The notes beneath the pieces are model-generated. The model did no database searches, was not told the origin of the DNA, and saw only the letters and a list, made by a program, of their open reading frames with translations. A program made the position numbers and the translations under genes. Below are positions 23,001-35,251 of a DNA stretch of 64,000 nt, one piece after another. The DNA lies in assembly GCA_012184525.1 (NCBI GenBank), contig WOFQ01000021.1:1-64000 (forward strand), given 5' to 3'. Every line of letters begins with the position of its first letter. Within the stretch, counting starts at the first letter, position 1. Source of the stretch: Xenoacremonium recifei. Lineage: Eukaryota > Ascomycota > Sordariomycetes > Hypocreales > Nectriaceae.

Positions 23001-26000
23001 CTACCGTTTGACCGCTCGCTGTCTTCAGGTCTTATTGCGGAGAAGTATCTTATTGACGGGTCTTGATATTGATACAAACCAGAATTGTAGAACGAGACTG
23101 TGTGGCGCCCGCCGGATGGTGGCTAGAGGTGCACAGGAATCCTTGAGACAGCACGTCTCAGCAGTTGAGGAGCAAAGATGAAAAGACCAACCTATCAGGC
23201 TTTGAGTGATCCAGGCGTTCCTTGACTTGTCTAGCCTGTCTGGTCCTGAACTGCTCTTCGTGAGCGCCACCTTGGTTTCAACGGCCGCATGAATATACGG
23301 CAGCTTATTGAAACCGGTGGACGCTGGCTTCGTCGCGAATGTTCAGTTGCATAATAACAGTGATACAAATGTGTCGTCACTGAGATTCTGATACGCTAGT
23401 CCATCAGATTGAGGTTCCGACTTGCCTGTGTTAAGTTTTCCGTGCAAGGAGCAATGTCACGCATGCGTCTGGTTCAGCGCAGGATGTAGGGAGCCATCTT
23501 CCCTTGCAGAGGTTGACGGATCTTTGGATTACCTACTCTCCACGATACGGTAGGGCGATGCCAGGCGGGAATGACCCAGCAAATGACGCGGACATTTGAA
23601 AGACGGCTCGGCTTGAGCGAGACAGGCTTGGCTCTGGCTACAGCCGGAGTTGCGGCATGTATGTAAGTGACACGCGGAGACAAAACAGTACGCTGAACCG
23701 GTAACTCTGTACCTAGTTGACATGTAGGGTTAGCTGAAGATGAATGGGTTATCGATTCTGAAGCCTCGCCATCTTCAAAGCCACGGTGCTTTGCCTCAGA
23801 GAACAGGAACATCTTAACCTTCTAGACTTATTCCGTGCCGAAGCCGCTAAACAAATGTGATGAGACGTGAGTTTCACTGGCAAACTGGACACTGGCCCGA
23901 CCCTCCCCCCCTGTTGGTGGCTCTCAAACCAAGGAAGGGACCCTGGTCAGGAGGCAGGGCGTTGTGGGGAGGGAAATTGTCGTCCAATTACCACCCGAGG
24001 TGGTCCACCTGCAATTGACGATGGACTGATGGACTTGGACGAACGGACGAAAGATTGAGACAGACAAAGCATGAATGAGACAGGTTTTGCTTTGTAGGGA
24101 CGGTGAAGGCGGGAGAAATTTGATTGCGCGGATGCTGGAATGGAAGGCAGGAGGAGTTGACGGGCCGATGCAGCTCCCGTGCCTTCCTTTGTTGAAGCTT
24201 CTTTGGCAAATGCCGACGGCAGACGGGACGGAAGGGTTCTGGACCTGGAACTCGGAACCTTCAAATCGCTCGGCGACGATTCGATTCGATTCGTACTGTG
24301 CTGGTTGGACGAGAGCACAGCACTTACAAGTAGACGACAGGCCTGCCTTGACAGTGAGGTGACTTTGCACCCTCAAAGGCCGAGGCATTTCACACCTTGC
24401 TGATTGATTCTAGGCCGCGAAAAGCGCACCTCGATCTGACGCAGAGCCGTTAAATGAGCGTTTGGACGGTTGACGTTAGGGCACTGCGCGGTGCGGTGCT
24501 GCGACTGGAGGATCCCGGCCTTGAGACTGGAGATCACCAGTTGGCTATGTCCGAGGGGGTCTTAATGGCCGTGATATGGCTATGGGTTGCCTCTACGGTA
24601 CGTCTTGTGCGGTATCACGAACGGGAGGGTCTTCCCGGGCTGCGAATAACAATCAGAGGATCCCCTACGCCCAGAGGGGAGCGTCTTGCGGTTCCAGGAA
24701 CGCCCGGATGCCGGATATCTCTCTCAAGCTTGGCCGCCGTCCGAGCAACAATGTGAGCCCTTCTGTTTGTGTCTCGCCCGGTGTCTCTGAATGCGAGAAA
24801 TTGCAGCATCCAGACAGATGCCTGATCTGATCCCGTCAGCTCAGCATGGACCATCACTCAACCCGTTCCATGAGTTGTCCTGCGGGAAAGCCGTCGCACA
24901 GGCTCTGTAACTATTCGCAGGCCTTCCCGACGGTGCTGTGATTTGTTGCTCGGTCATCGTCGTCGGCTTGCAGGTCATCCCATGGCTGGCTAGCTGCAAG
25001 CACTACGAGAAGGGGGCGGGCTGACGCTATCCCGTAACAGGCGGGCAATCGACGGGAGAACAGAGGATGAACAGATCCACAGCGAGCTTCGAAACCCAGC
25101 TTCAATGGACAGCTACTCTGGAAGAGGCGTCGGGAGAGTACCTAGCGGGCGTTCTGCAATGCAAAATGACCTTGGCTGGGACCCTGACCAAGTCGCGCTC
25201 TCTGGGAGGGTGACCGTCAGGGCCATTGCTAGGGTCCCAGGCCAGGTTCCATGGTCCCTGAAGCGATTGCTGCAGTGCTGCACGGCTGCATCCCCATCAC
25301 TCCAGACAATGGCACCATTCTCCACTGATGTCCACGGCGGGCTTCCCAGCTAAGCACAGCGAGACTCTGCCGGGCTTGGCCGCCTGGACGCATCAGCGCA
25401 TCCTCACTGGCGAGTGGCCGCGAGAGCAGGATGAAGGGGGAAATGGGGATGGAATTGGATGTGACCCTGCGGCGAAGGGGAGCCAGTGCGTCTGTGGAGC
25501 CAGCCGCAGAAGTCCGGGCGCGCACTGTGTGTCGGGAGCGGGCCAACAGCGCTGAGCATCTGACAAACAGCGGATGCCCAGCGCGCCCAGGTGCACCGGG
25601 CTCAGCACTGCGCTCGGCTGGTCCGCACTGTGTGTCCAGCGGCCGGAGGGGAGCGCAGAGCCCACCCAGGACCGCCGGTACCTGAACTTACAGTGCCGCC
25701 GCACACACTTGGGGGAGTACTAGATGGCCTCCCCGGTCCTAGCTCCACTCGCTAGAACAATGGACCTGCACTGCTGCAGCCCGCCAGCCCGCCTGTAAGC
25801 TGTTCGATTGCTGGAGCAGCCCCCGCCAAAGCACCTGCAGCTACGGGCTTCGAGGTCCTGCGCTCAAGCGATCAATAATGGATCATTCCCCCCCGAAAGC
25901 CCGCTTTCCCTATTCTTTCCTTCCACTCCCGGCACGCCCCCCCTTCTCCCAAACCGAATCATCAATCTCCAATCCTATCGCGGAATCTTATTCCCAGCAG

Positions 26001-26780
26001 CCGTCCATCTGTCTCGCTCTTCTCTCTTCCTTCTCTCCCCCCCTTCCAGCAAGCCATTTATTCCTCGTTTTTGGTAGGCGCTCCATTCATCCAACAATCG
26101 CCTGTCCGTGTCTCTGCGGCGAGCTTGTCGATCCGTCGGCCTTCGAATATTGTTCTCGCCGTTGCGACGCCCAGGTCAGTCAGCTCTCTTCTCGCTCCGT
26201 CCCTGATCGATCCGCCTCCTTTCCCCTTCGCCACGGCTCTTCTCCATCATCAGCCTCGCCTCGCCTCGCCCACTGCACTGTTTACACTCGGCTCCCAGCA
26301 CAGCACAGCACAGGGCCTGTCGTCGGCCCATCACCACCCGCACAAAGCCAGCCAGAGCCAGAACCTGCCAGGCCAGACACCCCGGTCATAGTGCGAGACC
26401 CCCCCTGGTCCAGGGGAGGCGCGAGAGGTCCCGCTCAGAAGCCTTTTGCACGACTCGTGTGTGTCGCGCTCCCATCCCAAATCTACCCTCGCCCCAGTCG
26501 CTATCCAACTAGAGCTACCACTCTCTGCATCCTCCTTTTCCCCTTCTTCACCTCGTCCAACCGAGCCTCTCTTCCCCTTCAAACACCCCTCCATCTGCCG
26601 AGGTCGCATTCTTTGTTGCGCTCGTCGTGCAATCTCGACGATTCCAATTGCTGACATCCGCCCGGCGCTCCAGTCTCCGGAACAATTCGACGACCAGCAG
26701 CTTCACGCGTCGCCGATCCATCTTGACCGAAACCGACATTCATTCATCCATTTCCAGGCGAGAGCCACACAGCCAACACT
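20089..26780. other. Gene-poor region and long G-alpha leader
   Basis: About 5.5 kb (20.1-25.8 kb) has only short frames without family motifs. The final kilobase is very pyrimidine-rich with several upstream ATGs and frames, as expected for the long 5' leader of fungal G-alpha genes. A 16-bp tandem repeat lies at 20408-20466. I see no transposase, reverse transcriptase or terminal repeats. A cysteine-rich peptide coded at 26103-26174 is discussed in the findings. Confidence 0.5.
20408..20466. repeat. 16-bp tandem repeat, about 3.5 copies
   Basis: The unit GCCTCTTGTATCTCGA occurs at 20408-20423 (one mismatch), 20424-20439 and 20440-20455. A partial fourth copy runs into a GT-rich stretch. 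It lies upstream of the Smr gene start. Confidence 0.9.
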
Positions 26781-28050
26781 ATGGGTTGCGGAATGAGCAC
26801 AGAGGAGAAGGAGGGCAAGGCCCGGAACGAGGAGATTGAGAACCAGCTCAAGAGGGATAAGATGATGCAGCGCAACGAGATCAAGATGCTGCTTCTCGGT
26901 ACGTTGATTTGTCAACAATGGGATGGTGGCTTTGCGACAATGCGATTCCACCCATCGCCTGTTTGGTGGATATCCTCTGACAAGTTGTATTAGGTGCTGG
27001 TGAATCCGGAAAGTCGACCATTCTCAAGCAGATGAAGCTTATCCACGAGGGAGGCTACTCCCGCGACGAGCGAGAATCGTTCAAGGAAATCATCTTCAGC
27101 AACACGGTCCAGTCGATGCGAGTCATCTTGGAAGCCATGGAGTCTCTTGAGCTCCCTCTTGAAGATCAGCGAATGGAGTATCATGTCCAGACCATCTTCA
27201 TGCAGCCCGCTCAGATCGAGGGCGATGTCCTCCCCCCAGAGGTTGGCAGCGCCATCGAAGCCCTGTGGAAGGACCGCGGTGTCCAGGAGTGTTTCAAGCG
27301 ATCTCGCGAGTACCAGCTGAACGACTCCGCCCGATAGTATGCACTCCCACGACTGTTATATCAGCTGTTGGACCAATGCTGACCTATTTTAGTTACTTCG
27401 ACAACATTGCTAGAATCGCCGCTCCCGACTACATGCCTAATGATCAGGATGTCCTGCGATCGCGAGTCAAGACGACCGGTATCACCGAGACCACGTTCAT
27501 CATCGGCGACCTCACCTACCGCATGTTCGATGTCGGTGGTCAGCGATCTGAGCGAAAGAAGTGGATTCACTGCTTCGAGAACGTCACCACCATCCTGTTC
27601 CTCGTTGCCATCTCCGAGTACGACCAGCTCCTGTTCGAGGACGAGACGGTCAACCGAATGCAAGAGGCTCTCACCCTATTCGACTCCATCTGCAACTCGC
27701 GGTGGTTCATCAAGACGTCGATCATTCTCTTCCTAAACAAGATCGATCGATTCAAGGAGAAGCTTCCCGTTAGCCCGATGAAGAACTACTTCCCCGATTA
27801 CGAGGGTGGTGACGACTACGCAGCGGCCTGCGACTACATTCTCAACCGATTCGTCAGCTTGAATCAGCATGAGACCAAGCAGATCTACACCCACTTCACC
27901 TGCGCTACCGATACCACCCAGATCCGCTTCGTCATGGCGGCAGTCAATGGTATGTTTAATGGCATCTCGGGACGTAGAAATAACACTAGCTAACTTGGGG
28001 CAACAGACATTATCATCCAGGAGAACCTTCGTCTCTGTGGTCTCATCTAA
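26781..28050 (+). CDS. gna-1: Heterotrimeric G-protein alpha subunit, fungal class I (GNA-1 type)
   Basis: Four exons (26781-26898, 26994-27336, 27393-27949, 28007-28050) give exactly 353 residues, the standard length of this class. The N-terminus MGCGMS carries sites for myristoylation (Gly2) and palmitoylation (Cys3). GTP-binding boxes are present: GAGESGKST (G1, split by intron 1), RVKTTGI (switch I, with the cholera-toxin Arg), DVGGQRSE (G3, catalytic Gln), LNKIDRF (G4) and TCATDT (G5). The C-terminus ENLRLCGLI has the pertussis-toxin-type Cys at -4, typical of Gi-like class I subunits. In Neurospora, Cryphonectria and Magnaporthe this subunit relays receptor signals to cAMP and MAPK pathways for growth, mating and virulence. 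Introns have consensus sites. Confidence 0.97.
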
Positions 28051-28906
28051 ATGATTTCCTTTTTCTATCTCAAAACACGAATACCCTCGAACTTTAATAA
28101 CGACATCAGATAGATGGGCCACGGGAACATGGCTCACGATTTTCATTGAACCCGTCGCAGCCACGGGTCCGGAGGCTTAGGGGCGCAACCCGCACGATTC
28201 CCCTTCTATGTGTCTGTTTTTTTATCACCACATCCGCCATACCCACGCCCAATGCCTTTGGCTGAGTCCCCGGTCGATCTGGGTTCCATTTTCTTTGCAG
28301 GAATTTCGCGGACTGGTGGGCATTGCTTTGTATCACAAAACGATTTTGAGGAAGAAGACGCTTGAAAGAGGTCCGTCTTGCGAGACGGATAGGCTACGAT
28401 TTCTTCAGTGGTTGGTGGAACGGAGACGAGCGCTGGAGCGAATGGAATGAAGGAGATTACCACAGCTGGAAGTAAGGGCGAGCACGGGGCGGAGGCCATC
28501 TATTTTGTTTAATCACGAAACACTTTTCCTACGTCCTTTCAAATCGGTCCCTTCACTCTGCTTTCTGGTGTTTTGCATTTGCTTGTTTTCTGGGGCAACC
28601 CGGAACGGTCTCATTCTAGCATCATGCTATTTCTGAAGTTGAGGGATGACGGGCAATCTGGGGGAGAAGGGTGAGCGCAAGTAGGGCATGAGCGGTTGAA
28701 CAGGTGTTTTCTTATTTCTTTCCAAGATGTGTATAGTCGAGACCCCAAGGTAGTAAACTGACGATTTTCTCTGATATTGCGCTCTATTAGGACGTGATAC
28801 TTCGAGGTGAGTGAGCTGAGACTTGATATGACTTGAATTTGAGTAGGAACAGGACGAAGCCTGTGTTCCTAACCAGAGACCTAACAATATTGCGCCTAGC
28901 GTTTAC
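28051..28906. other. Convergent intergenic region
   Basis: 3' flanks of the G-alpha and DUF7580-like genes. I see no gene here. Confidence 0.4.
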
Positions 28907-30826
28907 TCAATACACGTACTTGGGCAGAAACATGAAGTTCTGAAGCTGTTCCAGGGGTCGGATCACACCATCATATACTGAGCCAACAAACCGCGGATCC
29001 TCAAAGTTCATCATAGTCGTCCCAAAACTGCCGTGGATGCACCGATACGTGGTATCATGGATGATGGTGCCGCCCTCCTCCGCCACGTCCTTCTGCCAAC
29101 GAAACGCCGCCGTCAGCCGCGTGTTCTCCGACTCAAGGCCGTCGGGTCCGAAGTGTTTTCGCCAGTAGGGCCTCGACTCAATCGTCTCGCCGAACCACAA
29201 CTCCATGATCAAGATGCCGAGCGAGAGCAGCGCCTGGTGCGGATCGTCGGCGGCGGCGCTGGTCTTCGGGGTCTCGCCGCGGTCGAGCACCATCTCCCAC
29301 AGCAGGAAGGGGAAGTCGGTCATGATCTCGCCGGTGCGCAGCTGGAAGAAGTACACGTCCATCTTGCCCCAGTCGTTGCGCAGCCACGGCGTGGGGTAGA
29401 GCTCGAGGAGGGAGCGGGCGAGTTTGAGGGCGATGGCCATGCGTGCGGAGCGGGAGAGCTTGAGTGGTTCAGGGGAGTCGGGATCTTTGCTGGATGGGCT
29501 GCGCATGACTTCGCGGTTCAGGAGGGCGCCGAGACGGATGACGCGATCGCAGTCAGCGGTGTCGAAGGGCAGGATGGGCGAGATCTGGAGGATGTGGTAG
29601 GCTCCGTCCTGGTCAGCGAGACATCCGAGGACAGGGTCTTCGCCCCGGGTGAGGAGGCGGTGGCAGAGGTCGCTGATCAGAAAGGGGTTGCTTGTGTCCT
29701 CGAGCACGGGCTGCTTGATCAGGCTGATCGTATCGGTCTGGTACGAGCTGCGCTGGCTCTTGGGCTGCGCATACAGCGAGGGTGTGGTCAGCGGCGTCAG
29801 CGTGGTTGTCTGTGACGTGAGCGTCCAAGGGACCGATGGAGCTATAGATGCGCTGGAAATGCTCTCAGCTCTCTGCCACTCTTCTCGACCGGCGCTGGAT
29901 GGTGGAGGAGGGGGAGCCTTGTAAGTCGCATTGGCAGTGCACCAGACATCATCTTCCAGCAGCGCCGTCTCGCTCTGCGCCCAGATACCATGGCCCTGCC
30001 GCGACGGAAACGTCACATACAAGTCCCGCGCCACAGGCTCGCGTTGCGAGGCGGACGTCGAGGCAGTCTTGGGCAGCAGCAGCTTGACGCAGTGCTTGTC
30101 GCGACACTCGCAGCTCCAGCTGTTGACGATGGCATTGTGCAGGCTCGCAGCTTGGATCTTGACTTCTTTGATGGCCTGGGAGATGGCCGTGTTGTTGGAC
30201 TCGCGGCCTGGCCCCAGGCTGTCTGCATTGCCTAGGAGCTTGTCTGCGCGGTCGATCTGGGCGCCGAGCTCTTTGAGCTGCTTCTGCCATGCCTTCTTTT
30301 TAAAGGCGAACTGGACTCTGTGGAACTTATTGCCGAGAGAAAGGCCTTTCTGTTCGCCGACATCGTTCTGATGGTGTATGTTTAGCCCGGCATGGCTTGT
30401 TAGGACTCAAACGCTGAGGAGACTTACTGATGTCGGTCGGCACTTCTCTATCCTCTGCTTCAACTTCTCGAGACTCTCATGGATCGTCTCAATCGCCAGT
30501 CTGTAAATTTCAAACTCGTTGTCCCCTGACATCTTTGCCTTGAGCCTCAGTGTCAAGTCCGCTGACTTCCACTCCGGACGGTTGAGGTCGGACATCATCC
30601 CCGCGACATCGTACTCAGAGTCACTGATGGACCGCACCAGGCCCTCGATATGCTGTTTGAACAGAATCTTCTCGCGATTCAACTCACTGACGATGGTGTT
30701 GAACTCGAGTCGGTAGTACCGCCACGCTTTGATTGTCTTGAAGCCTTCCTCGTAGTGTTCGAGGAAGCTGACGATGAGCGGAAACACTGCCAGGGCAAAG
30801 CCCGCCAGTTCCAAGGGCCCAGACAT
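28907..30826 (-). CDS. DUF7580-like protein: helical N-terminus plus pseudokinase-like C-terminus
   Basis: Two exons (30826-30428 and 30367-28907; 60-nt intron GTAAGT...CATCAG) give 619 residues. Residues 1-125 are helical and open with a hydrophobic stretch, ELAGFALAVFPLIVSFLEHY, as in fungal HeLo-like and DUF7580 N-termini. A coiled-coil-like middle (about 135-215) contains KKKAWQKQLKELGAQIDRA. After a Ser/Thr/Pro linker, residues about 340-600 read like the C-lobe of a protein kinase without catalytic residues: LARSLLELYPTPWLRNDW, then HQALLSLGILIMELWFG in the place of helix F, with no HRD or DFG. Such proteins occur near fungal incompatibility genes. The adjacent divergent ankyrin gene fits that setting. 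The family assignment is by recall; the kinase-like reading is inference. Confidence 0.8.
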
Positions 30827-31376
30827 TGTTACTGTGCCTCTCGCAAGGCGTTGAGTTCCTCAAAGATGGGTTGGCAACTGTTGGAGGTTCCTTTATTTGC
30901 TGACATCCCCATAATATGTCCAGTTGGGAGGAGGGAGAGGGCGCCCTCCGGGGCTGAGGTATGGTACAGTTTTGGACCCCAAAGTGCAACTTCAGGCGCC
31001 ATGTCACATCACCGCAGGAGGGGTGGCTGAGTGGCCTCAATACCACCGCACAATGCAGCCCGGAGTGAGGGAATTACTTCAATGTGCGGCTCTGCATGCA
31101 GCTGAGAGGTCTGCTGATGCCTTTGCTACGCCTGATAATGAAGATCACATCATTGACTGGGCATACCGAGTGCTAGGATGGCAAGCCTCACTTCTCTCAC
31201 TGGTGCAACCACATCGTAACACTTTCGGCGGGTAAATAATCCCTGCTGGGCACAGCTTACCCCTCAATCGTCAGATAGATATCCCAGACACCAGCCTGAG
31301 AGCCTGGTCGCCGTTTCACTCGCCCTGCGAGAGCGAGAGTGTTGACTTTCATCGCAAATATACGCTGTTTTCCAGC
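30827..31376. promoter_or_regulatory. Divergent promoter between two immunity-like genes
   Basis: A 550-bp spacer between the start codons of the DUF7580-like gene (-) and the ankyrin/C2H2 gene (+). It probably carries both promoters. I recognise no specific factor site. Confidence 0.45.
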
Positions 31377-34300
31377 ATGAACACGACTCTGGGCCCAATT
31401 GCAACGCAGGCGGCCAAGTCTAGAGGCAGACTGAAGGAACTTTGCAGGGATGTTGATCAGCGAAGTCATGGCGACGGTGCGCTCCCGCTGGGCGTCGATG
31501 TTGATGTCGCCTATCTCGAAGACTGCCTCGCCCGATTCAATGTCTGGGTGGCCAGTATTGGCGTCTTTCAGAAGGGCGAGGCTTCAATAGATTTCCGACT
31601 ATCGAACAAAGATCTCTCAGACGAAATCCTGAGGCTCTTGCGCCAGTTGGAGACCTTCGTCGGCGAGCGTATGTTGATATTTATCTAAGCGGAAGAAACC
31701 TGCTCATAGAGACTTGCAGTTGAACCGATCATTCAAGGCCATCGCCAGCAAATGAGCTGGGATCTAAGCGCCTTGGATATTGCTGCTTTGAATATTGAGG
31801 AAATCGATGACTTTTCTGATGATGAGTCGGACATCATTCTCACGCCAGAGTCCAGTGATGGCACCGAAGAAAACTCAGGACCCATGACCGAATCCAAGGA
31901 CCTTTGTCTCTCCATAAACCAGACGGTAACTAGTCTATTGCGCTTGTCTATCCAGATTCACAAATCCTCGAAGCGAGCCAAGTTTGCCCGCTCGTCAACA
32001 GCAGCGTACTATGAGATCGGACCGGACATTAACCACGTCCGATCCACGTTCCCTCACGCCGCAGACAATAGTCATTTGGTTGAGAAGCTTGCCAAGGCTA
32101 ATGCACAGAGACGTCAATGGCTTTGGTACCGATCTCATCACCGAGAGAAGCTCTCCGTCGACCTATCTGGCCAGACTGAAGAACGTATACCTTGGGGACT
32201 GGGCCAAATACAGAGTGATATTGGTTCGCTTGCACAGATATCAAGCGATGAGTCTCACTTGCGTGCCCCTCCAAGCCTGAGTGAGACGAGGGCAAGTACT
32301 ATACCCAGCCGGTTGCAAAGTATGTTCGACACTGCTACGTCTTCTTATCCGGAAACGCAATTCGGGCGATCTTCGAGGGCTGTAGGTGACGAGACTCGAG
32401 TCCTTGTTCCTGAACCTCCCAATGAGTTTGTCGCCAACCAACCCTTTACTTGCCACTACTGTTGCAACGTGGTTGAGTTGAAGGCGTCTGAGAAGAGCAC
32501 ATGGCAGTGAGTTGTGCCTTGTCCACGACTCGTCTCCCAAGTTTCTATAACCGCTGACATTACAACCAGGAAGCATGTACACTCAGATCTATCTTCATAC
32601 ACATGTGTCTTCGAGAAGTGCAATGACATGCTCTTCGAGTCTCGCCATAAGTGGTGGCAGCACGAGATGGAAGTCCACCGAAGAAGATGGCACTGTCCGA
32701 AGTGCGATCGCGTTCATTCTAAGCCGCAAGATCTCAAACATCATCTGTTGGCCGCTCATACGAACCAAGGGCTACCTCCCCTAGAGGCTCTTGATGATTT
32801 CGTCTCGGTGTTTGCTCGTCCCATGACGCACATCCCCGCGTCGGACTGCCCGCTGTGCGACTATCCCGCAATTCTTCTCAGTAGAGGCTATTCTGAACAT
32901 GAAGTAATGCATCTTACACCTGAGAAATTTTGCCGTCATCTTGGTAGACATCTCGAGCAACTTGCACTCTTCGTGCTTCCGCAGGAGGATCTCGTTGACG
33001 ATGACGATTATGAGGGTTCTTTGGGGAACGATCGCGGTGACAGCGAGTTCGGCGACGAGGATGCGAACGACGGTGCCAACTTGGTCCTTTCAGAGCCCGA
33101 GCTCATTGCGAACTTGGATAGCGAAGCCTTGCTTCACCCAGACACCCCTGAGATCTTCACGGAGCTCCCGGACATCGCTGCCCGATGGAGATGGCAGCCA
33201 CCTCACGACTTTACACCACCACAAGAGGACTTTCAGACCGACGATAACACAATGTTACCTATGCGGCAGGAGCCCATTTTTGGCGGTGATCTTCATACTC
33301 CCGGCTGGGCTCGCGGCTTGCCTCCCAATGAAGAGGGATACTGCGGACGTTGCTTAGTGCCGCACTGGGTCAACATCTCAGACGGAAGCTATCGCTTTCA
33401 CTTGACTTACTTCTATGGTGTTCCTGACTCGGGTGTACCTCTGCCCAGGCCGTCGACGATTCGGCCTCATGGGGGTCGGCAGGGTATGTGGGAAGCCTAC
33501 TGTGAGGCCTGCGATAGATGGAAGATCTTGAAGAAGACCAAACGAGGGTGGAGTTGGTACCGCCATTGGCTACATGTGAGTCTCTTCCTCTTTGAACTCC
33601 TTAAATTTCGTGTGCTGACCTTGACTCTCCAGGATCATGCGGACATTGTTAAACAGCGGACGGATGCTGTACGGCAGGGCTCCGATCCTGAGAAGATAGG
33701 ATACGAGACTGCTTCCAAGGCCGTTGAGGATCTCATAACCTCGGAAGAAGAACTGCAAGAAGCTATCCGTCAGCGACCCGACCTCCTTTCAAACGACAAC
33801 TGGCTGGCGAGACAGCTCGTCTTACTGTCACGACAAGACATGATAAATGGAGTGATTCAGCTCTTAGAGGCACTCAAATCAAAACGATCCATACAAGAAC
33901 TTCGGGCTCTCACTACAGCCCGGTCGGAGTCTGACGAGACTCTGTTGATGATCTCGGCAGCACGAGGACATCAAGATGTTGTCGATCGTCTCTTAGGCTA
34001 CGGAGCTGACCCCAACTTGACTGGCCCCGATGACAGAACGGCCTTGGATTTCGCAGCAGATGCAGGATACTTCAACATCTGTCAGCAACTCCTGCGAGCT
34101 GGGGCGGACGCCTCCATCTCCCCAGTCTTCAAGCAAGTATTCTCGAACGAGAACGAATACGCTGGCGAGATGACAGAGGCCGCCGCTAAGAAAGCAGAGC
34201 AGAAGAGAGGAGAACAGAGACCAGCCATAGACCAGTCAAAGCTTCTGCCTCTCAGTCGTGCCGCATATGATGGCGACCTGGATGAGGTGAGGCGGCTCCT

Positions 34301-35087
34301 TGCAAGCGAAGGGACCGATCCAGAAGAGGGCGCTGAGACAGGCTATACGCCCTTCCTACTCGCCTCTATGCACAACCATACAGCGATCATGGGTTTGTTG
34401 CTCGCATATGGCGCCAACATCAACGCCACGAACAAGTTCGGTTGGACGTCACTCATGCTAGCCACGCGCCGCAGCGACGCTGCCTGTCTAAGCTACCTCC
34501 TTGCACAAAGCGCCGACGTCAATCACCTCTCGCCAGACCACTGGACCGCACTAGCCGAAGCCACAAGCCGGGGTGACTTGCGGCTGATGAAGGCTCTGCT
34601 GGATGCCGGTGCAGAAACAGAGCTGCGCTCGCAGCACGACTGGACGCCGCTGATGCACGCAGCTTACCGTGGCGACGTCGCGGCCACGAACCTGCTACTC
34701 GATGCAGGCGCCTCTATCAAGGACATCTCAGCGCGCGACGAGACAGTCCTTCTGCTCGCCACAGCAGCAGGATCCGCGGCCGTAGTGCGGCGGTTGCTCG
34801 CGGCGGGATGCCCGCCCGAGTCAGAGTGGTCGAAGACCCAGGAGGTTGACACTGGCGATTCGACAAACCCCCAGCATCGTATTGAACGCAAATATACGGT
34901 GGGATGGACGCCCTTGATGGTGGCGTGCCAAGTGGGAAGTCTAGAGATTGTGAAGATGCTCCTGGATGCGGGCGCGAGTCATGAGCCGAAGAGTCCGTTG
35001 TTTAAGACGGCGCTGGAGATTGCGAGGGAGCAAGGCTGGACGGAGATTGTGGACTATTTGGTTGAAAGATTGGGGGATTCAGTCTGA
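31377..35087 (+). CDS. C2H2 zinc-finger and ankyrin-repeat protein (fungal NLR-like repertoire)
   Basis: Four exons (31377-31668, 31720-32506, 32570-33575, 33633-35087) give 1179 residues. The N-terminus (about 1-115) contains RFNVWVASIGVFQKGEASID, typical of the N-terminal domain shared by many fungal STAND/ankyrin proteins. Residues about 340-440 hold Cys/His clusters: FTCHYCC, YTCVFEKCNDM and WHCPKCDRVHSKPQDLKHH. These are followed by DCPLCDY and the recurrent fungal signature FCRHLGRHLEQLALFVLP. About eight ankyrin repeats fill residues 790-1175 (for example GHQDVVDRLLGYGADPN and GSLEIVKMLLDAGASHE). No NACHT or NB-ARC ATPase is present. The last intron (57 nt) is in frame and stop-free, so a retained form with 19 extra residues is possible. 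A role in self/non-self recognition is inference from domain type. Confidence 0.88.
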
Positions 35088-35251
35088 GAGAACGGAAGAG
35101 ATGGGTGATTGATAGTGTTGGGCGTAGCTTAGCAAGACACGATAGGATATATTTCACTCTTGATATATGCCCCTTTCGAGCGATGTGTGGTTCAAATCTG
35201 TTCTCCCATTTGCCTTGATCAGAGACGACAATATTCATAGGAACAACTGTG

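Noticed and set aside
25878..26654. 258-codon plus-strand frame upstream of G-alpha
   Set aside because: A Ser/Pro/Leu-rich frame expected from a CT-rich leader with few stops; only the short Cys motif in it is kept as a finding.
29033..29815. 260-codon plus-strand frame rich in Gly/Glu/Val
   Set aside because: It is antisense to the DUF7580-like gene, which has a proper intron and recognisable sequence.
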